64,000 nt of DNA from the NCBI GenBank assembly GCA_947168885.1, contig CAMVNQ010000005.1:124001-188000 (forward strand). Reading direction: 5' to 3'. The notes beneath the pieces were generated by a model, which did no database searches, was not told the DNA's origin, and saw nothing but the letters and a program-made list of their open reading frames with translations. Shown here one piece after another: positions 16,354 through 24,326 of this stretch. How positions within the stretch are numbered: the stretch's first letter is position 1; every line of letters starts with the position of its first letter. Source of the DNA: an uncultured Clostridia bacterium. Its GTDB lineage: Bacteria; Bacillota; Clostridia; Oscillospirales; Ruminococcaceae. Made by a program: the position numbers and the translations under genes.

Positions 16354-18471
16354 TTATGCTATGCTTTCGGACTTGAATGTGATCTCATGATCGTACCATG
16401 TTGATTTTTTGGCACTCTGAGCTGCACATTTGATAGGCTTGTCAAGAGCTTCCACAGGAACTGTAAAGACGTGCTGACCTTCGCTGTTCTCCGAAGCTCC
16501 TATCAGCTTGCTCGCGTCGGCTTTTTCTGCTTCTTCGGCTGTTCCCATGTAGAGGTTGCTGAAGCCAGAGCCGCTGAGTGTTATAACTGCTGTCATCTCA
16601 CCGTTTGCTACAGTAAGCTTACAGTCAACTATCCTGAACATAGACGAGTCGGTCTCAGCGGAAACGCCGTATTCACCGTCAGCAGGAATCGCAGCAGCAG
16701 AAAGAGGCGCTGCGTTCTTCACATGGTCAACATAGATTTTCTGTATCGGTTCGAGTTCACCAAGACCGCGGATAAGTGTAACAACTTCAAATCCCTCGTT
16801 TGTGAGGACAGTCTTCCAGGAATCTTCTTCATCGCCTGCCATATCGTTGTTAGCATGGTCTCCTGCAACTACCATAAGCGGTTCGAGAACTACGCGCTTG
16901 TAACCGCCCGCCTTTACCGCAGCAACCACGTCATCGAGCGACGGTGTTGCTTCGACGGTACCAATGAAGTAATTATTCTTTCCGGCATCGGTGAGCTTGC
17001 TCTGAAGTTTTGCGTATGTAGCATTTGAAGCGTGCTCTGTACCGTGACCCATGAACACGACAGCCGTGTTTCCGTCGTCGTATTCAGATGTAGCCACTGT
17101 TATAGCGTCGATCACATTGGTGTAATCATCATCGCTTGTGAGAAGCGGAGCGCCCACTTTTACGCTGTCAAACTTGTCCGCGTTAGCCTTTACCACTGCC
17201 ATAAGGTCATCGTATTCAAAACCGTTCATAACGTGTGTCGGCTGGACTGTGAGATCTTTTACACCGTCCGCTTCAAGACGCGCGAATGCTTCCTCAACAT
17301 TGTCTATAACAATGTTGTCACGCTCTTTGAGCTTGTCGATGATGATCTGGCTCGTGAATGCGCGGCGAACATCGTACTCCGGATTTGCCGCCTGAACAGC
17401 ATTCTCGATACCGCCTATGGTCTTGTCACGGCTGTCGTTGTAGCTTGTTCCGAAGCTTACCATAAGGATTACGGGCTTGTCTTCGCCGAGAGGCTTCGCG
17501 TTCTTCACATGGTCAACATAGATCTTCTGTATCGGTTCGAGTTCACCGAGACCGCGGATAAGTGTAACAACTTCAAATCCCTCGTTTGTGAGGACAGTCT
17601 TCCAGGAATCTTCTTCATCGCCTGCCATATCGTTGTTAGCATGGTCTCCTGCAACTACCATAAGCGGTTCGAGAACTACGCGCTTGTAACCGCCCGCCTT
17701 TACCGCAGCAACCACGTCATCGAGCGACGGTGTTGCTTCGACGGTACCAATGAAGTAATTATTCTTTCCGGCATCGGTGAGCTTGCTCTGAAGTTTTGCG
17801 TATGTAGCATTTGAAGCGTGCTCTGTACCGTGACCCATGAACACGACAGCCGTGTTTCCGTCGTCGTATTCAGATGTAGCCACTGTTATAGCGTCGATCA
17901 CATTGGTGTAATCATCATCGCTTGTGAGAAGCGGAGCGCCCACTTTTACGCTGTCAAACTTGTCCGCGTTAGCCTTTACCGCCGCCATAAGATCATCATA
18001 TTCAAAACCGTTCATAACGTGTGTCGGCTGGACTGTGAGGTCTTTCACGCCGTCCGCTTCAAGCCGCGCGAATGCTTCATCAACATTGTCTATAACGATG
18101 TTATCACGCTCTTTGAGCTTGTCGATGATGATCTGGCTTGTGAACGCGCGGCGAACGTCGTACTCCGGATTTGCCGCCTGAACTGCGTTCTCGATACCGC
18201 CTATGGTCTTGTCACGGCTGTCGTTGTAGCTCGTTCCGAAGCTTACCATAAGGATTACGGGCTTGTCCGCTGAAGTATCGTCCTCAGCAGGCTCCTCGTT
18301 CACTGTCGTTTCGGGAGCGGCAGTAGTTGTCGTTTCTTTTTCGTATGCCGTTGGTGCTGCTGTCTGTTCTGCGGTCGTTGTTGCCGCAGGAGCGTTATTT
18401 CCGCAGCCCACCATCGTAAGCGCACATACTGCGGTACTTAATGTCAGCGCCGCGATCTTTTTTAGTTTCAT
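16354..18471 (-). CDS. Exported lipoprotein with two tandem CbiK cobaltochelatase domains
   Basis: A 705-residue protein. Residues 1-23 are a lipoprotein signal with lipobox MVGC. Residues 24-68 are a Thr/Ala/Glu-rich linker. Residues 69-330 and 331-592 are two almost identical CbiK (sirohydrochlorin cobaltochelatase) domains. Each has VILMVSFGTSY, QPTHVMNG, the metal-site histidines in FMGHGTEH and AGDHANNDMAGDEEDSW. Residues from about 600 form a beta-rich domain that resembles the protein encoded at 21433-21855. CbiK normally inserts cobalt into sirohydrochlorin in the cytoplasm as a single domain; periplasmic CbiK is known in Desulfovibrio. Surface location is predicted from the signal. 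The role could be metal insertion, or tetrapyrrole/metal binding for the adjacent importer. AGGAGG precedes the ATG. Confidence 0.9.
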   Translation of the reverse strand: MKLKKIAALTLSTAVCALTMVGCGNNAPAATTTAEQTAAPTAYEKETTTTAAPETTVNEEPAEDDTSADKPVILMVSFGTSYNDSRDKTIGGIENAVQAANPEYDVRRAFTSQIIIDKLKERDNIVIDNVDEAFARLEADGVKDLTVQPTHVMNGFEYDDLMAAVKANADKFDSVKVGAPLLTSDDDYTNVIDAITVATSEYDDGNTAVVFMGHGTEHASNATYAKLQSKLTDAGKNNYFIGTVEATPSLDDVVAAVKAGGYKRVVLEPLMVVAGDHANNDMAGDEEDSWKTVLTNEGFEVVTLIRGLGELEPIQKIYVDHVKNAKPLGEDKPVILMVSFGTSYNDSRDKTIGGIENAVQAANPEYDVRRAFTSQIIIDKLKERDNIVIDNVEEAFARLEADGVKDLTVQPTHVMNGFEYDDLMAVVKANADKFDSVKVGAPLLTSDDDYTNVIDAITVATSEYDDGNTAVVFMGHGTEHASNATYAKLQSKLTDAGKNNYFIGTVEATPSLDDVVAAVKAGGYKRVVLEPLMVVAGDHANNDMAGDEEDSWKTVLTNEGFEVVTLIRGLGELEPIQKIYVDHVKNAAPLSAAAIPADGEYGVSAETDSSMFRIVDCKLTVANGEMTAVITLSGSGFSNLYMGTAEEAEKADASKLIGASENSEGQHVFTVPVEALDKPIKCAAQSAKKSTWYDHEITFKSESIA
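16696..18267 (-). repeat. 786-bp tandem duplication within the chelatase gene
   Basis: Two head-to-tail units of 786 bases (about 18267-17482 and 17481-16696) encode the two CbiK domains. I see only two amino-acid differences (Asp/Glu in the NV-EEAFARL segment, and Ala/Val in DDLMA-VKAN) plus a few silent changes, mostly in the first third of the unit. Long stretches are identical in DNA. This indicates a recent duplication or ongoing gene conversion. Confidence 0.92.
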
Positions 18472-18517
18472 ATTGTTGCCTCCTAATAAATCTTTATATG
18501 TAAAACAGCGTTCTGTT

Positions 18518-19261
18518 TTATCCGTGGTATTTTTCGTAAAGCTCGTCCGAAATATCGAAATGCTTAGTAAGCGATCTCCGGTCGAGCAGCTCTGTTGGCT
18601 TACCGATACCGGTGCATTTCCCGTTTTTTAGCAGCATCACGGTATCAGATATTTTTTCGGCAAGCTCCGTTTCGTGCAGAGACATAATGACTGCAATATT
18701 CCGCTCTCGTCTCAGATTATCAAGCATATCGAGAAACGTCAGCTTGTAATGTATATCGAGGAACGATGTGGGCTCATCGAGAAGCAGTATCTTCGGTTCG
18801 CGGCATACCGCCCGCGCGAGCATTACCCTTTGCTTCTGTCCATCACTTATCTCGGTGAAAAAACAGTCTGCAAGTTCTTCCGTATCGGTAAGTCTCATAG
18901 CCTCGGCGACTGCTTTTTTGTCTGTATCGCCGAGCAGCCCGAATGTTCCGGTGTACGGGTATCTTCCTGTTTCGATAACTTCACGGCAGTTCATCATATC
19001 GGTCCTTGGACGATCGGTAAGCATAGCGGATACGCGCTTCGCAAAGTCGTTCCGGCTCATCTCCGATACGCTTTCTCCGTCGATCAGCATTTCTCCGGAC
19101 AACGGCGGTATCTGCCCTGCAAGCGTTTTCAACAGCGTTGATTTGCCGGAGCCGTTCTGTCCTATGAATGTAAGTATCTCGCCGCCTTGCACCGTGAACG
19201 ATATGTCATGCGTGATCTCACGTTTTCCATAGCCTGCACAGATGTTCTTAATCTCTAACAC
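18518..19261 (-). CDS. ABC transporter ATPase, FecE/BtuD type
   Basis: A 247-residue cytoplasmic ATPase. Walker A is GQNGSGKST, the signature is ISDGQKQRV (SDGQ instead of SGGQ), Walker B is ILLLDEPT and the H-loop is MSLHE. It belongs to the iron-siderophore/cobalamin importer class. Its start overlaps the permease gene by 14 bases. Placement inside a cobalamin-riboswitch operon argues for a corrinoid, cobalt-complex or tetrapyrrole substrate over a siderophore; the sequence alone does not decide. Confidence 0.9.
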   Translation of the reverse strand: MLEIKNICAGYGKREITHDISFTVQGGEILTFIGQNGSGKSTLLKTLAGQIPPLSGEMLIDGESVSEMSRNDFAKRVSAMLTDRPRTDMMNCREVIETGRYPYTGTFGLLGDTDKKAVAEAMRLTDTEELADCFFTEISDGQKQRVMLARAVCREPKILLLDEPTSFLDIHYKLTFLDMLDNLRRERNIAVIMSLHETELAEKISDTVMLLKNGKCTGIGKPTELLDRRSLTKHFDISDELYEKYHG

Positions 19262-20261
19262 GTTCTTTGTTCTTCCTTAACATTATCATAAGCACCACAG
19301 GCGCGCCGAGTACCGACGTTACCGTGCTTATTCCAAGTTCTGACGGGGATATGACCGTCCGTGCGATTATATCGCTTACTATGCAGAACACGCCGCCTCC
19401 GAGAAAACACGCAGGTATCATAACGAGCGGTTTTGCTGTACCGAAAAGCATCTTCACAAGAAACGGAACAGCTATACCCACAAATGTGACGGGACCGGCG
19501 AATGCTGCAACACAGCCTGACAGCAGACTGGAAAGCAGTATTATAGCGATCCGCACAGCTTTGATGTTCACACCCATGTCAACGGCGTAGCTCTCACCGA
19601 GCTGATACGCGCTTATAGGCTTCGACATGAAGAAAACAGCAGTAAGCGCCGCAAATATTATGATCGCGCAGACGATAAGGGACTCCGACCTGAAGCCTGA
19701 AAATGTTCCTACCGACCAGCCGCGCAGGTTCACGATGTCCGAGTCGTCCGCAAAATTCACGATTATGTCGGTTATCGCGGTGCATATATATCCTATCATT
19801 ACACCGCAAACGACAAGCAAAGACATACTTCGTATCCTGGACGACATCAGAAGCACCGCTGACATTGCAATAAGCGCTCCGACAAATGCCGTTGCCGCCA
19901 TAAGCGCCGAGTTGAGCACGATAGCTCCCCGAGCTGCAAGTATAAGTGCTATCGCAACGGTGAGCCGCGCCCCCGATGATATTCCAAGCACGAACGGACC
20001 CGCGATCGGATTGTGGAAATATGTCTGAAGCATATATCCCGAAAGTGCAAGCGCCCCGCCAAGAAGCGCTGCGGCAAAAGTCCTCGGAAGCCGTATTTTC
20101 AGCAGTATGAGCTCGGAAGTTTCGTCTGCTCCCCCACCGAAAATGATCTTGATGACTTCATCCGGCGATATGTCCGCGCTGCCTGCCGTAATGCTTATGA
20201 CAATGAAAACCGCTGTCAGCGCAAACAAAAGCGCGAATGAAAGAATAATTCGTTTTTTCAT
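19248..20261 (-). CDS. ABC transporter permease, FecCD/BtuC type
   Basis: A 337-residue membrane protein with about nine to ten helices and family motifs: ILLKIRLPRTFAAALLGGAL near residue 50, SGYMLQTYFHNPIAGPFVLG, and GPVTFVGIAVPFLVKMLFG, the coupling region for the ATPase. It forms a homodimeric channel of the type II importer class. It lies between the binding protein and ATPase genes. Confidence 0.92.
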   Translation of the reverse strand: MKKRIILSFALLFALTAVFIVISITAGSADISPDEVIKIIFGGGADETSELILLKIRLPRTFAAALLGGALALSGYMLQTYFHNPIAGPFVLGISSGARLTVAIALILAARGAIVLNSALMAATAFVGALIAMSAVLLMSSRIRSMSLLVVCGVMIGYICTAITDIIVNFADDSDIVNLRGWSVGTFSGFRSESLIVCAIIIFAALTAVFFMSKPISAYQLGESYAVDMGVNIKAVRIAIILLSSLLSGCVAAFAGPVTFVGIAVPFLVKMLFGTAKPLVMIPACFLGGGVFCIVSDIIARTVISPSELGISTVTSVLGAPVVLMIMLRKNKERVRD

Positions 20262-20311
20262 AGTGTATCCTTTTTCTTGCTTTACATCACGCTCAGGTAA
20301 GAAAAAACTTG

Positions 20312-21436
20312 TCAGCTTATTTTATATAAATATGTAGTTTTCTCGCCCGTGTCAGCAAAGACCTTGTGCATATCCGTGAGAATATCGCCGGTTTTCATTA
20401 TATCCTGATAAACGCTTCGTCCGGTGCACCATACATTTCCGTTCTTTACTGCTCTGAAATCCCTGAACATCTCGTTTTTAGCCACAAGCTCAGCAACACT
20501 GTGTATCTCGCCGGACACATTGCAGTTATATATGATCATGTCCGCGTCTTTCGCGTGCATACAGAACTTCTCCGGTTCGATAGTGACCGAGGACATTGCG
20601 TTGTCGTCGCCGATAAAATCAAACACGTTCCTGCCGCCCGCCATTTCGATCATCTTTGTGATATAGTCTCCCGCCTTGCGTGTAACTATCCTTCCGGACG
20701 ATGTTATGTAAAAGAACACGGCTGACTTTCCGCTTGACTGCACTTCTTCAAGCTCGTCGAAGTGCTTTTTCTGTTCATCGAACAGCTTATCTCCGAGCTC
20801 CGGGCATCCCGCTATCCGCGCATAGACCTTAACCCATTCACAGCGTCCGAGCGGGTGCGGCTCATAGCTCGACCTGTCAACGAACACCGGTATCCCGAGC
20901 TCGTTGAGCTTTTCGGAAACCTTCGGTACGTGCTCGGACATAGTGGACTGGATAGAGAGCCGACAGCCCTGAGAAACAAGCATTTCATAGTCCGGATCAC
21001 GGTATTTTCCCGCATAGATGATGTCTCCGTTTCGCATTGCCTCACGCGCGTTCTCTATGTACCAGTCATTCTCGGCTATTGCCGAAAAACGTATGTCAGA
21101 AAGCCTGTCCAAAGCATCATAAAAGCACATAACTGCGCTCCCCGCCATATAAATCAGATCGGGTGAATGCGGTATGACAGTGACGTTTGCAGCAAGTCCT
21201 GACGGCTTACTGTCCGTTATCAGATATGCTTTCCCGTCGTTAGTGGTTATCATGGCATCGCCGTTATCATACTCGTAGATCGTGAAGCATTCGGCATACA
21301 CGTTATCGACTTTTCTCGGTGTACCATAACCTGCTATTACAGTCGGATCTTCCGCTGCTGCCGGCGAATCCGAGCAGCAGCAGAGGTTCGCGATCACGAC
21401 TGCCAACAGAAGGAAAAGTACCGGTTTCTTTATCAT
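20312..21436 (-). CDS. Substrate-binding lipoprotein of the FecB/BtuF-like importer
   Basis: A 374-residue exported protein. The N-terminus is a short charged-hydrophobic signal ending in a Cys-rich lipobox region (NLCCCSD), so lipid anchoring at one of these cysteines is likely. The rest follows the periplasmic-binding-protein class III pattern seen in BtuF/FepB proteins: IPHSPDLIYMAGSAVMCFYDALDRL, IPVFVDRSSYEPHPLGRCEWVK, and a long central helix. It should deliver substrate to the adjacent permease. The substrate is inferred from the riboswitch context. The start overlaps the upstream gene by 4 bases. Confidence 0.85.
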   Translation of the reverse strand: MIKKPVLFLLLAVVIANLCCCSDSPAAAEDPTVIAGYGTPRKVDNVYAECFTIYEYDNGDAMITTNDGKAYLITDSKPSGLAANVTVIPHSPDLIYMAGSAVMCFYDALDRLSDIRFSAIAENDWYIENAREAMRNGDIIYAGKYRDPDYEMLVSQGCRLSIQSTMSEHVPKVSEKLNELGIPVFVDRSSYEPHPLGRCEWVKVYARIAGCPELGDKLFDEQKKHFDELEEVQSSGKSAVFFYITSSGRIVTRKAGDYITKMIEMAGGRNVFDFIGDDNAMSSVTIEPEKFCMHAKDADMIIYNCNVSGEIHSVAELVAKNEMFRDFRAVKNGNVWCTGRSVYQDIMKTGDILTDMHKVFADTGEKTTYLYKIS

Positions 21437-21855
21437 TGTTTTCTCTTCCTTATTTTCAGAAACACTATGGCAGCACCGACAATAACGACAGCGCCGAGCA
21501 CAGCCACGCCGACGATAAGCGGAATGCTTATTCCTCCCTCTGAGGGAAGCGACGACTTGTTAAACGTGATAACATAATCTATCATGTGCGGCTCACTCAT
21601 AGCGACAGTTTCCGCACGGACGGCAAGCGGTTCATCAAGCGTATATACAGGTATCTCAAACACCGAATTTCCTTCACTGTTGACAGGCAGAAAGTCTTTT
21701 CCGTCAACGACCATGAGATCGTAGTTAGGGCTGCTCCATTCAACGCGCGCGGTCATGGCACCGCCGGAGACAGTAAGCTTTACAGGCGAGCTTATATATG
21801 CTCTCCCGGTCCCGCCGGTCATCGTTATCTCTACACTGTAGATTCCGTCGGTCAT
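21433..21855 (-). CDS. Beta-domain protein with C-terminal membrane anchor
   Basis: A 140-residue protein of unrecognised function. Residues 3-105 form a beta-rich domain (DGIYSVEITMTGGTGRA, WSSPNYDLMVVDG, FEIPVYTLDEPL) that resembles the C-terminal domain of the chelatase lipoprotein in the same operon. Residues 112-135 form one transmembrane helix ending IRKRKQ. No signal peptide is visible: the ATG overlaps the flavodoxin stop (ATGA) and opens directly into the domain. An exported surface domain is the natural reading, so export with only a C-terminal anchor, or loss of the signal, is a puzzle. It may bind haem, corrinoid or metal for the importer; this is inference. Confidence 0.7.
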   Translation of the reverse strand: MTDGIYSVEITMTGGTGRAYISSPVKLTVSGGAMTARVEWSSPNYDLMVVDGKDFLPVNSEGNSVFEIPVYTLDEPLAVRAETVAMSEPHMIDYVITFNKSSLPSEGGISIPLIVGVAVLGAVVIVGAAIVFLKIRKRKQ

Positions 21856-22262
21856 GATCTGCCCGCCAGTTTCTTTCCGAGTTCACGCAGCTCTCCGAGT
21901 TCTGTCTCGTTCGCGTCAAGATTGGTGATATAGCCTTCGTCAATGAGCTCCGCTCCGTCGGCTTTAACACGCTCTTCCCATGCGTGCATCCAGTCACCGG
22001 TACCCCAGTCATACGAGCCGAAAAGCACCACACGCTTACCCGAAAGTTCACTTTCGATACGGGCAAAGAACGGTTCGAACTCCGCTTCCTCAAGCTGTTC
22101 ATCGCCCATAGCGGGACAGCCGAACGCAAGTGCATCATAACCGGCGATGCTTTCCGAAAAATCGGCAACATTAGTTGCTTCAACACCCGCTCCCTCTGCA
22201 ACGGCTTTAGCCATAGCTTCGGTGTTTCCGGTGCCGCTCCAATAGATTACTGCAGTTTTCAT
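21852..22262 (-). CDS. Flavodoxin
   Basis: A 136-residue protein with the FMN phosphate loop WSGTGNTEAMA at residues 8-18, the GCPAMGDEQLEE segment and the GSYDWGTGDWMHAW loop, all standard for short-chain flavodoxins. It is the first gene after the cobalamin riboswitch. A reductant role for cobalt reduction, or for the reduction steps of ring assembly, fits the position but is inferred. The start is the ATG at 22262, five bases after AGGAGG. Confidence 0.92.
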   Translation of the reverse strand: MKTAVIYWSGTGNTEAMAKAVAEGAGVEATNVADFSESIAGYDALAFGCPAMGDEQLEEAEFEPFFARIESELSGKRVVLFGSYDWGTGDWMHAWEERVKADGAELIDEGYITNLDANETELGELRELGKKLAGRS

Positions 22263-22313
22263 AAAAACCTCCTGAAATAAAATCGGCGCGCCTTGTGAAA
22301 AAGGCACGCAATT

Positions 22314-22343
22314 AAAAAGGCAGAACCGCCGCGCAGTTCTGCC
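22314..22343 (-). terminator. Terminator hairpin of the cobalamin riboswitch
   Basis: On the minus strand GGCAGAAC (22343-22336) pairs with GTTCTGCC (22326-22319), followed by five U. An upstream UUUCUGCC (22378-22371), just after the aptamer, can pair with GGCAGAA of the first arm, giving a mutually exclusive antiterminator. The hairpin sits between the aptamer and the flavodoxin start. Confidence 0.88.
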
Positions 22344-22379
22344 CCGTTAATTAACGTGATTTCCGGTTCCGGCAGAAAC

Positions 22380-22510
22380 ACAGCCCTCTTCCGCGTATCT
22401 GACTTATCCGTTCACGCCCGACGGCAATAAACGGCTTCACAGTGACCGACTCGCGGGGATTTGCACCCCATTCCGCGTCCCGGAAAGTCCGGGTGAAGCA
22501 AAGGCTATAT
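22380..22510 (-). promoter_or_regulatory. Cobalamin riboswitch aptamer
   Basis: Read on the minus strand, the leader holds the conserved core elements GGGGTGCAAATCCCCGCGAG, then GTCACTGTGAAGCC and a B12-box-like AAGTCAGATACGCGG in the expected order. With cobalamin bound, the terminator at 22314-22343 should form and shut off the operon. It is placed to control flavodoxin, the importer, the chelatase and the whole minus-strand cobalamin pathway down to cbiP. The exact limits are approximate. Confidence 0.9.
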
Positions 22511-22540
22511 ATAAAGTTGTGCGTTTTATACATACAAGGT

Positions 22541-22569
22541 ATTATACATCATAAATACTTTATTGTCAA
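22541..22569 (-). promoter_or_regulatory. Promoter of the cobalamin operon
   Basis: On the minus strand TTGACA (22569-22564) and TATAAT (22546-22541) are spaced by 17 bases. Transcription should start near 22534, just before the riboswitch. No other promoter of comparable quality was seen inside the following overlapping gene array. Confidence 0.85.
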
Positions 22570-22724
22570 TAGTTTTATAAGAAAAAACAATAAACACCTT
22601 GATTTTGATCTCATTTTGGTGTATAATACAATTTAGTCACGGATCGATTATCTTCCAATGTATTAATATATAAATCCCGTAATTGATTTTTATTTGTCTT
22701 ATAAGACAAAGGAGGATCTATGTA

Positions 22725-23783
22725 ATGCTTGAACGGATAAAGAATTTCTTTTTATACGGTGACACTGACAAGGAAAGCTATAAAAGTGTAAAGGCAAATA
22801 TTGAACGTTATAATGCCGTTACTGCACTTATTTTTGCTTCAGTGGCAACTCTGCTCATCGGTGTAATGTTTTTTCTGGCCGATTCAAAGGAAGGATTTGC
22901 TTCTTCAAAGCATATATATCACTGGGGCATGGTTCTTTCTGTTTTCGAATTGGGAATCGCTGTTGCCGCACGAAAGATAAGGATATTTTCCTATATTGCG
23001 GTATATCTGGCAATAGCAATATTTCTGAGCTACGGAATTGCCATAGCAACAATATCACGTCCCGAAGAGCAGACAGTTACATTTATGGTAATGCTCATAT
23101 TTGTACCGCTTATATTCATAGATCGTCCTATAAGAATGGCGCTAGTACTGATACTCTACATAGCTGTCTTCATCGTTCTCGCGTACCAGACGAAGATAGA
23201 ACCGGTGCTTTCTGTAGATGTTACTGACGCATATATATTCGGAATGCTCTCAATTGTCTCGGAATCAGTCGTATATCGTGCCAAAATACGCGGATATGTG
23301 CTTGAACACAAGCTTAAAGCAATGAGCGAGACAGACCAGCTTACCGGACTTAACAACCGCAATTGCTACGAGATGAGTCTCGGCTCTTACCCGAATCGTT
23401 TCAAAGACTCGATATGCTGCATATATATTGATGTGAACGGACTTCACGAGCTCAATAACACAAAAGGTCATCAGGCCGGTGACGAAATGCTTCAATACAT
23501 AGCCGATATTGTCAAGAAGACATTCGGACAAAGGGATTCTTACCGTATAGGCGGTGATGAATATGTTACATTTGTAACAGACCGTTCATTATCAGAAGTT
23601 GAAGCCAAGCTGTCCGAAATGAGGGACCGCATTGCCGAAAAGAGTTATCATGCGGCGATAGGATATGAATTCTGTGACACAAAGAATGTAAATATGAATG
23701 ACCTTATTGTCGTTGCAGAATCGAAAATGTACAAGGATAAGTCGGAATACTACAAGACGCACGACAGACGCACACGGCAATAA
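22725..23783 (+). CDS. Membrane-bound diguanylate cyclase (GGDEF)
   Basis: A protein of about 352 residues. Residues 30-190 contain five or six hydrophobic helices with no recognised sensor domain. Residues 205-340 form a GGDEF domain: DQLTGLNNRNCYE, CCIYIDVNGLHELNN, then the active loop RIGGDEYVTF, which is GGDEY in place of GGDEF, and a DKSEYYK end. It should make cyclic di-GMP; the RxxD inhibitory site is not apparent. The start is the ATG at 22725, after AGGAGG; an upstream in-frame ATA/ATG region lacks a site. It is divergent from the cobalamin operon. Confidence 0.88.
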   Translation: MLERIKNFFLYGDTDKESYKSVKANIERYNAVTALIFASVATLLIGVMFFLADSKEGFASSKHIYHWGMVLSVFELGIAVAARKIRIFSYIAVYLAIAIFLSYGIAIATISRPEEQTVTFMVMLIFVPLIFIDRPIRMALVLILYIAVFIVLAYQTKIEPVLSVDVTDAYIFGMLSIVSESVVYRAKIRGYVLEHKLKAMSETDQLTGLNNRNCYEMSLGSYPNRFKDSICCIYIDVNGLHELNNTKGHQAGDEMLQYIADIVKKTFGQRDSYRIGGDEYVTFVTDRSLSEVEAKLSEMRDRIAEKSYHAAIGYEFCDTKNVNMNDLIVVAESKMYKDKSEYYKTHDRRTRQ

Positions 23784-23863
23784 AGAGAAGCGTTCATCTG
23801 AAAAGATATTGCTCATATAATTATTGCTTTCACTGCTAAATGACAATGTCTTCTCGACTATAG

Positions 23864-24019
23864 GGTACCTCCAAAAACCGCTTTGAAAGGAGAAAATGAG
23901 ATAATTGTGTCGAGAGCAAGGAAAGGCTCCGAAAGCTTGCTGGCGCAAGGTGAGGAGACTTGACACAGCTATCGGCGCAAGTAGCTCTTTTTCTCTAAAA
24001 TGGGTTTTTAGAGGTTCCC
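23864..24019 (+). mobile_element. Miniature inverted-repeat element, copy A (structured)
   Basis: A 156-base element without a gene. Its ends, GGGTACCTCCAAAAACC and GGTTTTTAGAGGTTCCC, are imperfect inverted repeats of about 17 bases. It is flanked by TATA on both sides (23860-23863 and 24020-24023), a 4-base target duplication. Inside are nested stems: GAGAAAATGAG with CTCTTTTTCTC, GTGTC (23907) with GACAC (23962), and CTTGC (23936) with GCAAG (23945) around a TGGC loop. A second copy at 61881-62038 is alignable over its full length. It sits between two convergent genes. Confidence 0.85.
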
Positions 24020-24035
24020 TATATACAGCGATTAC

Positions 24036-24073
24036 AAAAACAAGCGCATCAGACTCACCGATGCGCTTGTTTT
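24036..24073. terminator. Bidirectional terminator
   Basis: AAACAAGCGCATC and GATGCGCTTGTTT form a perfect 13-base stem around a 9-base loop, with T-runs on both strands. It separates the GGDEF gene (plus the small element) from the convergent lacI-family gene. From 24074 to 24326 I see no gene or further signal. Confidence 0.85.
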
Positions 24074-24326
24074 ATTATCTCATAAAGTACTTTTATCCTG
24101 CTCCGAAGCCTGTCGGAAGCTCCCCGAAATGCCGTAAAAACACGATTTTTCGCTCTCGACGGCAGTTTATGATGTTCGTTCATCGGGGTCGTCCGAAATG
24201 CTCAGTATGCTGCCGCAAATCGCAGAAACTGGTTTACAGCAATACAGCAGCCGTAACAGAATACAATGCAACGCTATACTATGTGATCCGACTGATAAGA
24301 CGGACGTACCTGATACGGAGTTTTAT

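Noticed and set aside
17032-17814. Long plus-strand open frames opposite the chelatase repeats, repeated at 17818
   Set aside because: They are antisense shadows of the duplicated CbiK domains; their similarity to each other only reflects the 786-bp repeat.
22314-22510. CRISPR array or other direct repeats in the leader of the cobalamin operon
   Set aside because: The repeated-looking elements are the arms of riboswitch and terminator stems; no evenly spaced direct repeats are present anywhere in the window.
23592-23966. Minus-strand open frame similar to one at 61520-62017
   Set aside because: The shared part is translation of the repeated small element, not a protein family.
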